Part shown: positions 17,506 to 26,749 of the stretch, one piece after another
Position numbering within the stretch: the stretch's first letter is position 1
Layout of the letters: the number at the start of each line of letters is the position of its first letter
Assembly (NCBI GenBank): GCA_958296235.1
Contig: OY282457.1
Coordinates: 3,467,338-3,531,337 of the forward strand
From: an uncultured Candidatus Binatia bacterium
Lineage (GTDB): Bacteria; Desulfobacterota; Binatia; Bin18
Direction: 5' to 3'
DNA length: 64,000 nucleotides
Made by a program: the position numbers and the translations under genes
Notes under the pieces: generated by a model
Database searches by the model: none
Seen by the model: only the letters and a program-made list of their open reading frames with translations
Told to the model about the DNA's origin: nothing

Positions 17506-19497
17506 ATGCCGGCCACGATTATTGAGACCAATCCGCACGCGCATCTCCCCCTCCCGCGCGTTCCGGTCGATCCGATTACGCTCGACCTGATTGAAAACGG
17601 CCTGGTTGCCGCGCGGGAACAAATGGACGCCCTGCTGTTTCGGACCGCCATGTCGCCCATCATCCGCGACCAGCGCGACGGCTTTCCGGTCATTACCAGC
17701 CGGGACGGTCAACTCTTGGCCGGACAGTTTGGCTCGCCGGTGCACGGCTTTACCGAGCGCTATGCCGGCACGATTGAAGCGGGCGATATCTTCCTGACCT
17801 CAGACCCGTATTCATGTGACGGTGCCATTAGCCATGCCAACGACTGGCTGGTGTGCATGCCGGTTTTCAAGCAGGGGCGGCTGATTAACTGGTCGGCCAT
17901 GTTTGGGCATATGGCCGATATTGGCGGCAAGGTGCCGGGCAGCATGCCGACCGATTCCGAACAAATCTTTGAAGAGGGGATTTGTATCCCGCCGGTCAAA
18001 ATTTTCAGCAAAGGCGTACTCCAGGAAGAAATTTTGCGCGTTATCCTGCATAACTGCCGCATTCCAGAATGGAACCGGGGTGATTTTCATTCCATTGTGG
18101 CGGCGTGTCGGATTGGGGCCAGCCGCTGTGTTGAAATGGCCGAGCGGTTTGGCGAGGCGGTCTATGTCTCCGCCCTGCACGACCTTCTGGAGCGCAACCG
18201 GCGCGCCATGCAGAAGCTCATCCGCGAGACCATTGCCGAAGAGCCGCGCTCCTTCGAGGACTATATCTGCGATGACGGCATGGGCATGGGACCGTACAAA
18301 ATCGCCTGTCGCCTGTGGCGTGAGGGCGAGCGGATTATTTTTGACTTCAGCGACACCGACCCGCAGTCGGTCGGCGCGATCAATTTTCTCCTGAGCGAGC
18401 AGATGTTTCGGATGTTCTGCGGCCAGTTCATGATCAATTTTTTCGATCCCCAGATTCTCCTCAACGACGGATTTTTTGACTTGGTTGATGTCCGTATTCC
18501 CGAAGGCTGTTTGCTCAAGCCACTCAAGCCCGCGGCCCTGTCGAGCCGCACCCACGCCCTGGCCCGTATCTTTGATGTGCTGAGCGGTCTGTTAGGCCAG
18601 TCCAACCCCGACTATATGTGCGCGGCAGGATTCTCGGACAGCCCGCATCTGATGTATTCGGGCTACGACCAGGCCGGGGACTGGTTCCTGCTCTTCCAGA
18701 TTGGCTTTGGCGGTATTCCCGGCAAGCCGGGCGGCGACGGACCGGACGGCCACTCGTTGTGGCCGAAGTTCATGAATGTCCCGAACGAGTTTATCGAGAG
18801 CTATTTCCCGGTGCGGATTGAGTGTTACGAGACCATCCCGGATAGCGGCGGTCCGGGCCTGCAGCGGGGCGGCAACGCCATGAACGTAGGCTATCGGTTC
18901 CTGGCTCCGGGTGTAATTTCGGTGCACGACGATCGCTGGTTGACCTGTCCCTGGGGGGTACGGGGCGGCCTGCCGGGCGGTCGGAGTACGAAAATCATAG
19001 AGCGCGCGGACGGCCGGCGTGAGCTGTTGCCGTCCAAATGCGACCGGGTGCGGGTTGAGGTCGGGGACAGGTTACTGTTCAAGACCTGGGGTGGCGGCGG
19101 CTGGGGCAATCCGCTGGAACGGCCCGCCCACAAAGTCGCGACCGATGTGGACCGAGGACTGGTAACGCGGGAAGGGGCGAAACGCTACGGCGTAGTCCTG
19201 CGGGATGACCTGAGTGTAGATGCGCCGGCCACAACCGCGCTGCGCGCCGCGCTGGCCCAGCAGCGCGGCGCCGCCCAGCTGTTCGATTTCGGTGGCAGCA
19301 TTGCCGAACTGAAAGCGCGCTGCAAAGCGGAGACCGGCTTCGAGCCCCCTCAGCCGCCAACCTTTGCCGCTTGGGTCCGAGCCCGGCAAGGGCAGACACC
19401 AGCTGTTCGTCACGCCAACGGCAGACACGCGTCGCCGGCATCAACGCCAACGGAATATGTTGGCGAGACCTTTTTGTCAGAGCGCCGCGCGAAGTAG
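17506..19497 (+). CDS. hyuB: hydantoinase B-type subunit (HyuB)
   Basis: This is a 663-residue partner of HyuA. The start PVDPITLDLIENGLVAAREQM and the blocks SPIIRDQRDGFPVI, LTSDPYSCDGAISHANDW and HMADIGGKVPGS are typical of the HyuB family. The glycine-rich C-terminal block TWGGGGWGNPLERP is also typical. AAGGAG lies 8 nt before the ATG. The C-terminal 60-70 residues are less conserved and rich in Ala/Arg. The pair would act in the cytoplasm on a cyclic amide or a carboxylation substrate. Confidence 0.9.
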   Translation: MPATIIETNPHAHLPLPRVPVDPITLDLIENGLVAAREQMDALLFRTAMSPIIRDQRDGFPVITSRDGQLLAGQFGSPVHGFTERYAGTIEAGDIFLTSDPYSCDGAISHANDWLVCMPVFKQGRLINWSAMFGHMADIGGKVPGSMPTDSEQIFEEGICIPPVKIFSKGVLQEEILRVILHNCRIPEWNRGDFHSIVAACRIGASRCVEMAERFGEAVYVSALHDLLERNRRAMQKLIRETIAEEPRSFEDYICDDGMGMGPYKIACRLWREGERIIFDFSDTDPQSVGAINFLLSEQMFRMFCGQFMINFFDPQILLNDGFFDLVDVRIPEGCLLKPLKPAALSSRTHALARIFDVLSGLLGQSNPDYMCAAGFSDSPHLMYSGYDQAGDWFLLFQIGFGGIPGKPGGDGPDGHSLWPKFMNVPNEFIESYFPVRIECYETIPDSGGPGLQRGGNAMNVGYRFLAPGVISVHDDRWLTCPWGVRGGLPGGRSTKIIERADGRRELLPSKCDRVRVEVGDRLLFKTWGGGGWGNPLERPAHKVATDVDRGLVTREGAKRYGVVLRDDLSVDAPATTALRAALAQQRGAAQLFDFGGSIAELKARCKAETGFEPPQPPTFAAWVRARQGQTPAVRHANGRHASPASTPTEYVGETFLSERRAK

Positions 19498-19575
19498 CGA
19501 GAGTTGCCGATTTGCCGGACCCTGATGAAAGGGTGTCGATTACGGGAGATAACAGCGGGGAACGGAGTCAAGACG

Positions 19576-19668
19576 ATGGCAACAACAACAGTCGAAATAC
19601 CCGATGAGCGTATGCCGGACCTGGAGGCGTATAAAGACAGGCATAACGGATCATTCATGCACGTATGA
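19576..19668 (+). pseudogene. possible truncated gene start (30 codons)
   Basis: A short frame starting MATTTVEIPDERMPDLEAY, with GGAG 8 nt upstream, looks like a genuine protein N-terminus. It stops after 30 codons, where it meets the 3' end of the opposite-strand DUF547 gene (18-bp overlap). It may be the remains of a third gene of the hyu operon cut by rearrangement. Confidence 0.3.
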
Positions 19669-20538
19669 AGGCTGGTTGAGATTCCAGTCATACTCGTAGT
19701 CCACCGACCCGGCAAAACCCTTGAGACGGGCGGCGAGTCCGGCCTCGGCGTACTGGATGAGGTGGGCCAGCACAGTCTCTTGGCTGTTGCCGAAATCCGC
19801 GCTGTACCAGTCATAGATGCTCGAAATAACGAGGAAATCGTCGTCCACGAAATCCACCCCGCGCGGGTGATTGATATAATCGCGCGCGCCGGCGTCAAGC
19901 AGCGCCTCGGTATTGGCTGCGGTAAAGACGGTGGCTGACTGATTCGGACAGCCGTAGCTGGCGCAGTTCACCGCGTAGTGCATCCGGTTGTCGCGCCAGA
20001 TGGGCCGCAGGATGCCGTGTTCGATATTGTTCAGGGTCAGTTTCTGGCCGGCGACCTGGGCGTAAACGTCGTCCCAGGGGCCGGATAAGGGGACCCAGCT
20101 CTCGTGGATGTCGCGGATGGAATCCACGGGATAAGCATTGACGACCACCTGCACGGTGAGCGCGTTATAGAAGTTGATCCAGTAGGCTTTCTGTTCGGCT
20201 CGGGCATAGGCTCGCGGATCATGGGCCTGCAAATGCGCCAGATATCCGGCCAGCTTGGCCGTGTCCTCGGCGTTCGCCTTGAGCGCAGCGTAGTCAAAGC
20301 GGTTGACGCCCGACGGGTGGGCGCTGAGGTAGGCGGTCAGGAGGTTCTGCCAGACGCTGTGATCGATGGTTTCGGTCCTGGTCTCGTCGCTCGCGTTCCA
20401 GAACTCAAGCAGGGCCGAAGCGGGCGCGGCCAGGGCAAAGCCGGGAGCGACGACAAGCAGGACCGCGGCGAGTAGACTCCGCGCCAGCCGGCCGCGGTAG
20501 CTCGCCCCTTCTGTGGGTGTGAGTTGCTGCATAGTCAT
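19651..20538 (-). CDS. DUF547 domain protein, exported
   Basis: This is a 295-residue protein with a signal peptide (basic GRLAR, then a hydrophobic stretch ending ALAAPA near residue 40). It is followed by a DUF547 domain: KAYWINFYNALTVQVVV (about 117-133), HYAVNCASYGCPNQSATVF (about 186-204) and a DYINHPRGV end block. The family is thought to be papain/transglutaminase-like, and the Cys in NCASYGCP is a candidate key residue. AAGGAGAG stands directly before the ATG. Role unknown. Confidence 0.85.
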   Translation of the reverse strand: MTMQQLTPTEGASYRGRLARSLLAAVLLVVAPGFALAAPASALLEFWNASDETRTETIDHSVWQNLLTAYLSAHPSGVNRFDYAALKANAEDTAKLAGYLAHLQAHDPRAYARAEQKAYWINFYNALTVQVVVNAYPVDSIRDIHESWVPLSGPWDDVYAQVAGQKLTLNNIEHGILRPIWRDNRMHYAVNCASYGCPNQSATVFTAANTEALLDAGARDYINHPRGVDFVDDDFLVISSIYDWYSADFGNSQETVLAHLIQYAEAGLAARLKGFAGSVDYEYDWNLNQPSYVHE

Positions 20539-20708
20539 TTCTCTCCTTAACGCCCATTACTATCTGATTCCTTGCTGAACGAAAGGCCCGTGGCCCGGAC
20601 CAGTGGGGGGACTGTGGGCCTATACCGCGGTCTTGTACTCCGCTTGTACGAAGCCTATCCTCTCCCCAAGAACTCTGGAGACACGCAACACCTTGTAGGA
20701 GGAACCAT

Positions 20709-21077
20709 ATGAAAGCGCTGATCGGTGTATTGGCCCTCGTTGTTCTCGGAGCCCTGTGGCAGGCGTCCGCGTCCGCCTCAGGCTCCATTTCGATAGGCGG
20801 AGGCATCAGCCCCCGAGACGCGTACACGCAGGGCAAGAAGCTCACCTTCAAGAAGCTCGTATGCTCCTCCTGCCCCATCCAACGGGGCGAATTGGACCAG
20901 ACCCGGGCCGTGAGTCTGAAGAACAGCCTTGAGGCGCGTGATGCGGAAAGCAAGCCGGGCACACCGGACGACGGACATATCCAGGTGCTGTGTCCGGGCA
21001 GCCAGGGGACCGATTGCGGCAGTGTGGACGAACAGGAACTCGTTCATTATTACCTGACGCGCCGCTACAAACTGTAA
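20709..21077 (+). CDS. small exported protein with CSSCP motif
   Basis: This is a 122-residue protein with a signal peptide (cleavage probably after ASAS near residue 23). The mature part contains LVCSSCPIQRGELD, LCPGSQGTDCG and a C-terminal HYYLTRRYKL. The four cysteines could form disulfides; there is no CxxCH haem motif. AGGAGG lies 6 nt before the ATG. Two direct CTTGTAC heptamers 11 bp apart lie upstream (20632-20649). Family not recognised. It precedes the beta-barrel gene by 69 bp and may share its transcript. Confidence 0.75.
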   Translation: MKALIGVLALVVLGALWQASASASGSISIGGGISPRDAYTQGKKLTFKKLVCSSCPIQRGELDQTRAVSLKNSLEARDAESKPGTPDDGHIQVLCPGSQGTDCGSVDEQELVHYYLTRRYKL

Positions 21078-21146
21078 CGGTGCGGTCCTGCGGTCACGCC
21101 ACGCGCGTCCCGGACGCCTTACTGATGAAGTAGAGAGATTTGTATT

Positions 21147-22055
21147 ATGCGATTAGCCTGTATTCCGGCCCTTGCTATAGCAACTGTGGCCGTTTTCCTT
21201 TTCACCGCCGCGCCAGCGCGTGCGGGTTCGCCTTGGCTGCCTGCGCCGGGGGCCGGAGACGTCAACCTGTCTTACACCTACCAGACTGCGGACGAATTTT
21301 ATCGCAACACCACAAAAGTCCCGACACCGGGGAACGTCGGAGAAGACCTCGTACAGCATACGACACATCTGGAGGCGCGCTACGGGTTGTTGGACAACCT
21401 CGCCATAGACGGACGTATCGGATATGCGCAAGGCCACTATAGCTTCGACCCTTCACGCGGGAACGGCGCGATCAGTGAGAAGAGTCCTGACGGTTTGGCC
21501 GATGTGAACCTGGGAGTCACCTATCGTCTCCTTGACGAGACGATCACCGAGAGCCCGCTACTGCCCAGTCTTGCCCTACGCTTCGGCGGGATCATCGCCG
21601 GAGACTACGAAAGCGGCGACATCAATTCGATAGGTGATGGTGGTGACGGCTTTGAGGTCTCAGGAATGGCCGGCAAGTTTATCGGCGATATGTTCGTTTT
21701 GTCCTCGGAGTTCGGATACCGCAGCCGCAGCAACGATATCCCGGACAATCTCTTTTTGAACCTGTCCGGTGGGGTCATCCTTTTCAACCGCGTAAGCCTG
21801 AACATCAGCTACTATCGCGTGGACACCCCGTGGTCCAGCTTCGACATTGGCGACCCCGGATTCTCTCCGGTCGGAAATGTTTTTCCTGAGCTGAAAGAGG
21901 AGACGGAACTCATCGGGGGCGGGTTCAATGTTGCGGTCACGGACAGTATCAACCTCGGGTTTCAGTATGCGTCGGTCATCGAAGGCCGGAATACCGCGGC
22001 GTCCGACGTGTTCAGCATGTCGCTCGGGTACTCGTTTGACACCTACGCGTTCTGA
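21147..22055 (+). CDS. outer-membrane beta-barrel protein
   Basis: This is a 302-residue protein with a signal peptide (APARAG end near residue 27), alternating amphipathic strands and a C-terminal aromatic (YSFDTYAF), as expected for an outer-membrane barrel. The length and strand pattern resemble MetA/phenol-degradation-type or transporter-like barrels, but no specific family is certain. It is followed 65 bp later by the TVP38-reductase fusion. Confidence 0.75.
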   Translation: MRLACIPALAIATVAVFLFTAAPARAGSPWLPAPGAGDVNLSYTYQTADEFYRNTTKVPTPGNVGEDLVQHTTHLEARYGLLDNLAIDGRIGYAQGHYSFDPSRGNGAISEKSPDGLADVNLGVTYRLLDETITESPLLPSLALRFGGIIAGDYESGDINSIGDGGDGFEVSGMAGKFIGDMFVLSSEFGYRSRSNDIPDNLFLNLSGGVILFNRVSLNISYYRVDTPWSSFDIGDPGFSPVGNVFPELKEETELIGGGFNVAVTDSINLGFQYASVIEGRNTAASDVFSMSLGYSFDTYAF

Positions 22056-22120
22056 TTCTCGTTTACCGTACTGCGGCTGACAAGCGGCCGGCGCGGTGTC
22101 GCTACAAGCTGGAGGCCAGG

Positions 22121-24253
22121 ATGAAAGCCAAGCAGACTGTCGCGTTCCTAGCGCTTGCAGTATTGATTACGCTGTTCTTCGTATTCGATCTGCAGCGGTT
22201 TCTGACCTTCGAGTATATTGCGTCGCAGCGGGACGCCATCAGCGCCTTCCAGCAGCAGCGTCCCTTGACGACCGCGGGGGCGTTTTTCGCCCTGTACGTG
22301 GCGGTGACTGGCCTGTCGTTGCCCGGCGCCGCGGTGCTGACGCTCACCGCGGGGGCGGTCTTCGGCTTCTTGCCGGGCGTGCTGCTCGTGTCGTTCGCCA
22401 GTTCGCTCGGCGCGACGTTAGCGTTCTCCATTGCCCGCTATCTGTTCCGCGACGCCGTGCGCGCGCGGTTCGCCCGGCAACTGACGGCTATTGACCGCGG
22501 GGTTGAGAAAGACGGCGCTTTTTATCTGTTCGCGCTGCGGCTCGTGCCGGCTTTCCCGTTCTTCGCCATCAACTTGGCGATGTCGGTCACGCCACTATCG
22601 ACCTGGACGTTCTACTGGGTCAGCCAGGTCGGCATGTTGGCCGGGACCGCCGTCTACGTCAACGCCGGCGCCCAATTGAGCCAGATTTCGTCACTGACCG
22701 GCATCCTTTCTCCGGCGCTGCTCGTGTCGTTCGTCCTGCTCGGCCTGTTTCCGTTGGTCGCCAAAAAGGCGTTGGACTCCGCCAAGTCACGCGCGGCGCT
22801 GCGCCGTTTCAAAAAACCCAAGCATTTCGACACGAATCTCGTCGTCATCGGCGCGGGGTCCGGCGGCCTGGTCGCCGCGCTGATTGCCGCGACTGTCAAG
22901 GCCAAGGTAACGTTGATCGAGCGCCACCGCATGGGCGGCGATTGCCTGAACACCGGCTGCGTTCCCAGCAAATCCTTGCTGCGCTCTGCGAAAATGCTGG
23001 GCTATATGGCGAGAGCCAAGGAGTTCGGATTCAAGACCGCCGCGGTGGAGTTCGATTTCGCCGACGTCATGGCGCGCGTGCAGCGCGTTATCAAAACCAT
23101 CGAACCGAACGATTCGGTGGAGCGCTACACCGGCTTGGGCGTGGACTGCGTCAGGGGCGAGGCGACGCTCGTGTCGCCGTACTGCGTCCGCGTGAACGAC
23201 CGGGACATCACGACCCGCAACATCATTCTCGCCACCGGCGGCGCGCCGTTCGTGCCGCCTATCCCCGGCTTGGCGGACGCCGGCTACTACACGTCGGACA
23301 CGATCTGGGAACTGCGTGAGTTGCCCCGTCGGCTCGTCGTGCTCGGCGGCGGCCCCATCGGCTGCGAGCTGGCGCAGGCGTTCTCCCGCCTGGGCTCGTC
23401 CGTCACGCAGGTCGAGCGTAACCCGCATTTGCTGATGCGCGAAGATCCCGACGCGATCGAATTCATGCAGGCGCAGTTTGCCGGGGAAGGCATCCGTATC
23501 CTCACAAATCATGCCGCGCTGCAAGTCAACACGGACCGCGGCGCAAAGACTCTGGTCTGTGAACACGACGGAAACGAGGTGCTCGTCCCGTTCGATGCCA
23601 TCCTCGTGGCGGTCGGACGCAAGCCGAGTACCGCCGGCCTGGGCCTTGAAGAAGTGGGGGTCAGCCTGGACGAGCGCGGCGGCGTCGAAGTGGACGAATA
23701 CCTGCGCACCGCGATCCCCACTATTTATGCCTGCGGCGATGTGATCGGGCCGTACCAATTCACGCACACGGCCTCGCATGAAGCCTGGTACGCGTCCGTC
23801 AACGCCCTGTTCGGTCCCTTTCGGCGGTTCAAGGCCGACTATTCGGTCATTCCGTGGACCACGTTCACGGACCCCGAGGTGGCGCGCGTCGGGCTGAGCG
23901 AACAGGAGGCCGAGCGGAACGGCACGCCCGTGGAGGTGACGCGCTACAACCTCGAAGACCTGGACCGCGCCATTGCCGACGAGGAGGGCCGGGGTTTCGT
24001 CAAAGTGCTGACCCCGCCGGGCAAGGATCGCATCCTCGGTGCCACCATCGTCGGCCATCATGCCGGCGAGCTGCTGACCGAGTTCATCCTCGCTATGAAA
24101 TGGGGACTCGGGTTGAACAAAATCATGAGCACGATCCACATTTACCCGACGCTGACCGAAGCCAACAAATACGCGGCCAGTACGTGGCGCAAGAACAACG
24201 CCCCGCAAGGTCTGCTCACCTGGGTGGAGAAGTTCCACCGTCTGCGCCGCTAG
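22121..24253 (+). CDS. TVP38/TMEM64 membrane domain fused to a mercuric-reductase-like flavoprotein
   Basis: This is a 710-residue fusion. Residues 1-225 form a VTT/DedA-like membrane domain (LPGAAVLTLTAGAVFGFLPG; RLVPAFPFFAINLAM). Residues about 240-700 form a class I pyridine nucleotide-disulfide oxidoreductase: FAD loop VIGAGSGGLVAA, redox pair in GGDCLNTGCVPSKS, NAD loop LGGGPIGCELAQ, YACGDVIGPYQFTH and a C-terminal HIYPTLTEANKYA. The missing C-terminal Cys pair argues against true MerA. Such fusions are known in other proteobacteria; the electron acceptor is unknown and may be at the membrane. Confidence 0.9.
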   Translation: MKAKQTVAFLALAVLITLFFVFDLQRFLTFEYIASQRDAISAFQQQRPLTTAGAFFALYVAVTGLSLPGAAVLTLTAGAVFGFLPGVLLVSFASSLGATLAFSIARYLFRDAVRARFARQLTAIDRGVEKDGAFYLFALRLVPAFPFFAINLAMSVTPLSTWTFYWVSQVGMLAGTAVYVNAGAQLSQISSLTGILSPALLVSFVLLGLFPLVAKKALDSAKSRAALRRFKKPKHFDTNLVVIGAGSGGLVAALIAATVKAKVTLIERHRMGGDCLNTGCVPSKSLLRSAKMLGYMARAKEFGFKTAAVEFDFADVMARVQRVIKTIEPNDSVERYTGLGVDCVRGEATLVSPYCVRVNDRDITTRNIILATGGAPFVPPIPGLADAGYYTSDTIWELRELPRRLVVLGGGPIGCELAQAFSRLGSSVTQVERNPHLLMREDPDAIEFMQAQFAGEGIRILTNHAALQVNTDRGAKTLVCEHDGNEVLVPFDAILVAVGRKPSTAGLGLEEVGVSLDERGGVEVDEYLRTAIPTIYACGDVIGPYQFTHTASHEAWYASVNALFGPFRRFKADYSVIPWTTFTDPEVARVGLSEQEAERNGTPVEVTRYNLEDLDRAIADEEGRGFVKVLTPPGKDRILGATIVGHHAGELLTEFILAMKWGLGLNKIMSTIHIYPTLTEANKYAASTWRKNNAPQGLLTWVEKFHRLRR

Positions 24254-24420
24254 GGCGCGCCACTGCCCGAAGCGACTGTTGAAGGGGCACAAACGCCGTG
24301 CTAGGCTGCTATGCCGATGAGAGGAGATATTCCTATCGTCGCATTCCCCCGCACTCAGCCCAATTCAGCAACACCGGCCGGCAATGGCCGCCGCGTCCGC
24401 GGGAACATAAGGGGGCTGGT

Positions 24421-26187
24421 ATGAGTAACCACGCCTCCAAGCCAGATTCCAGCGTTCGCTACCAGCCCGACGAGAAACTTCCGGCGGCGCTTGCCCTCGG
24501 CCTCGCTCTGCAACTCGTCGCTCTCCTTTTGCCCGGTATAGTGTTGATTCCGACGACCATGTTTCAGGCCGTCGGCGCGGCCGATGCCTTCCTGTTATGG
24601 GCCGTGCTTGCCTCCTTCATAGCCAGTGGTGTCACCACGCTGCTGCAAGCGATTCGGGTGGGCCCGGTCGGCGCAGGTTACATCTTGACGACAGGACCAC
24701 CCGGAATGGCTATCTCGGTCAGTGTCATGGCGGTCGCCGCCGGCGGTCCGGCCTTGCTCGCCACCCTGGTCTTCGTGATGGCTCTCTTCCAGTTTGTGTT
24801 CTCTGCGCGTCTTTCGCTGTTCCGGCGGCTCCTGACTCCGACCATCACGGGAACGGTTCTCATGCTGGTGCCGGTTCCGGTCATGCCGATTATCTTTAAT
24901 CAGTTGAAGAATGTGCCGGACGGAACCCCGGCGTTGGCCGCTCCGCTGAGCGCTCTGGCGACCCTCCTCGTCGCTGTTGGCATCATGCTGAAGGCAACGG
25001 GGCCGCTGCGTCTCTGGGCGCCGGGCATCGGCATTGCCGCCGGCTCAGCGATTGCCGGAGTTTTCGGTCTCTACGACGTCGACCGCGTCGCCGAGGCTGC
25101 GTGGATTGGCCTGCCGGGGGCCGCATGGCCGGGTTTCGATCTCAACTTCGGGCCAGCTTTCTGGGGACTTCTGCCGGCGTTTCTGTTCATCGCCCTGATC
25201 TTTACGATCCAAACGGTCAGCAGTGCCGTTTCCATCCAGCAAGTATCCTGGCGCCAGCCCCGAGCGGTGGATTTCCGAGCGGTGCAAGGGGCGGTGGCCG
25301 CAGACGGCGTTGGCAATCTCCTGTGCGGCCTCGCGGGAACAATGCCGAACGGGTTCCGTCCAACGGGCGCAGTAATGGCTGAGCTCACCGGCATCAGCGC
25401 TCGCAGTGTCGGCGTCATCCTCGGGGCACTGCTCATCACGCTCGCCTTCCTGCCGAAAATGCCCGCCGTGCTCCTGGCGATACCGAGCCCGGTTAGCGTC
25501 GCTTTCATTACGATACTAATGGCGACGATCTTCATACTCGGCATAAAGATCGTTGCTCAGGGTGGGATCGACTATCGCCGGGGCTTAATCGTCGGCGTCG
25601 CATTCTGGCTTGGCGTCGGCTTCCAGAGTGGCGTGATATTTCCCGAGTATGTACTGGAGTTCGCCGGAGGGCTGCTGCGGAACGGGATGATAGCCGGCGG
25701 CCTCGTCGCCATTGTCATGACCCTCTTCGTGGAGGTGACGAAACCGCGCCGCAGTCGGCTTGAGGTGGAGTTCAGCCTCTCGGCCCTGCAGAAAATCAGG
25801 GATTTTCTCGGTGTATTCGCGTCCCGCAACGGTTGGGACACAAGCATGGCGAACCGCCTCGACGCCGTCGGCGAGGAGGCGTTGCTGACGCTTCTCGGGC
25901 AAGATGAGGCCGAAGAAGAGCGTCAGCGGCGGCGCTTGCTCCTGGTTGCGCATAAGGAAGACGGGGCGGCGATCCTCGAATTCGTCGCCTCAATGGGCGA
26001 GGAGAACCTTCAGGATCAGATCGCGTTGCTCAGCGAGCGGCCCGCCGAAAATTTGATTGAGCGGGAAGTCTCACTGCGGCTATTGCGGCACCTCGCGTCC
26101 TCGGTTCGCCATCAGCAATACCATGACGTTGACATCGTGACCGTTCGTGTGGGCGTCCCAGGGCCAAGTCCGGGCGGGCAGACATGA
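24421..26187 (+). CDS. NCS2-type xanthine/uracil permease with degenerate RsbW-like C-terminal domain
   Basis: This is a 588-residue protein. Residues 15-450 form an NCS2/UraA-like permease with about 12-14 helices. ILTTGPPGMAIS and FTIQTVSSAVSIQQVSW, then GNLLCGLAGTMPN, match its functional loops. Residues about 460-588 are soluble and look like a decayed HATPase/anti-sigma kinase domain: NRLDAVGEEALLTLL at the N-box position and LLVAHKEDGAAILEFVA after it. AAGGGGG precedes ATG 24421. The tail may sense nucleotides or regulate transport; this is inference. Confidence 0.8.
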   Translation: MSNHASKPDSSVRYQPDEKLPAALALGLALQLVALLLPGIVLIPTTMFQAVGAADAFLLWAVLASFIASGVTTLLQAIRVGPVGAGYILTTGPPGMAISVSVMAVAAGGPALLATLVFVMALFQFVFSARLSLFRRLLTPTITGTVLMLVPVPVMPIIFNQLKNVPDGTPALAAPLSALATLLVAVGIMLKATGPLRLWAPGIGIAAGSAIAGVFGLYDVDRVAEAAWIGLPGAAWPGFDLNFGPAFWGLLPAFLFIALIFTIQTVSSAVSIQQVSWRQPRAVDFRAVQGAVAADGVGNLLCGLAGTMPNGFRPTGAVMAELTGISARSVGVILGALLITLAFLPKMPAVLLAIPSPVSVAFITILMATIFILGIKIVAQGGIDYRRGLIVGVAFWLGVGFQSGVIFPEYVLEFAGGLLRNGMIAGGLVAIVMTLFVEVTKPRRSRLEVEFSLSALQKIRDFLGVFASRNGWDTSMANRLDAVGEEALLTLLGQDEAEEERQRRRLLLVAHKEDGAAILEFVASMGEENLQDQIALLSERPAENLIEREVSLRLLRHLASSVRHQQYHDVDIVTVRVGVPGPSPGGQT

Positions 26188-26241
26188 GGCGACCATGACT
26201 TCACCCAGCATGTTTCTATCTCAATGAAGGAGGATACGTTT

Positions 26242-26541
26242 ATGTATTTCGTGATTTTCATGACTGACAAACCAGGTGTGGGACAGACGCGGATCGATAT
26301 GATGGACGCCATTCGTCCCTATCTGCAAGATCACCCTGCTCATCCCGGCGTCCGCCTGCATCATTCCGGCCCGACGCTCGCCGAGGACGGAGAGACCATA
26401 AACGGCTCTCTCTTGCTGGTCGAAGCGCCTTCGCTTGAGGCGGTGCAGGCTTTTGTTGCTGACCATCCCCTCAACAAGGCGGAGCTCCTCGCCGAATGTC
26501 AGGTCCGACCGTGGGACTGGCGGACGGGACGCCCCGCCTAG
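26242..26541 (+). CDS. YciI family protein
   Basis: This is a 99-residue YciI-like protein of the dimeric alpha-beta barrel type. MYFVIFMTDKPG, then RPYLQDHP, GSLLLVEAPSLEAVQAF and VADHPLNKAELL match the family, including the usual His-Asp pairs. AAGGAGGA lies 7 nt before ATG 26242, which is why I prefer it over the ATG at 26224. The biochemical role of the family is mostly unknown. It lies 54 bp after the permease gene and is probably co-transcribed. Confidence 0.85.
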   Translation: MYFVIFMTDKPGVGQTRIDMMDAIRPYLQDHPAHPGVRLHHSGPTLAEDGETINGSLLLVEAPSLEAVQAFVADHPLNKAELLAECQVRPWDWRTGRPA

Positions 26542-26579
26542 CGCCGTTTACGCCAGGTTGTAGCCCTGTCGTGACGCTC

Positions 26580-26660
26580 TTGTCATGCCGGACCTGATCC
26601 GGCCTCCAGCGGGTGGGGGACGGCGGGCCTGGATTCCGGCTTGCGCCGGAATGACGGGGA
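26580..26660. repeat. palindromic intergenic repeat
   Basis: It contains CTGGATTCCGGCTTGCGCCGG followed by AATGACGG (written here as two parts), a palindromic unit found between genes in many bacteria, with an upstream CCGGACCTGATCCGG half. The rest of the gap to 26749 shows nothing further. It lies between two convergent genes. Confidence 0.7.
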
Positions 26661-26749
26661 GCTACACAGCAGCGTAAAACGCTCTAGCCGCCCGTGTATG
26701 AGGCCACTCGGGCATTTTACGGTCTCATACTGGAAACGTGCGCCGACAG

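Noticed and set aside
20632..20649. CTTGTAC direct repeat as a proven regulator site
   Set aside because: Only a phased repeat is seen; no regulator or matching promoter element supports a feature call.
22787..24292. 501-codon minus-strand frame
   Set aside because: It lies opposite the TVP38-reductase gene and reflects GC-rich codon bias; no motifs and no ribosome site.
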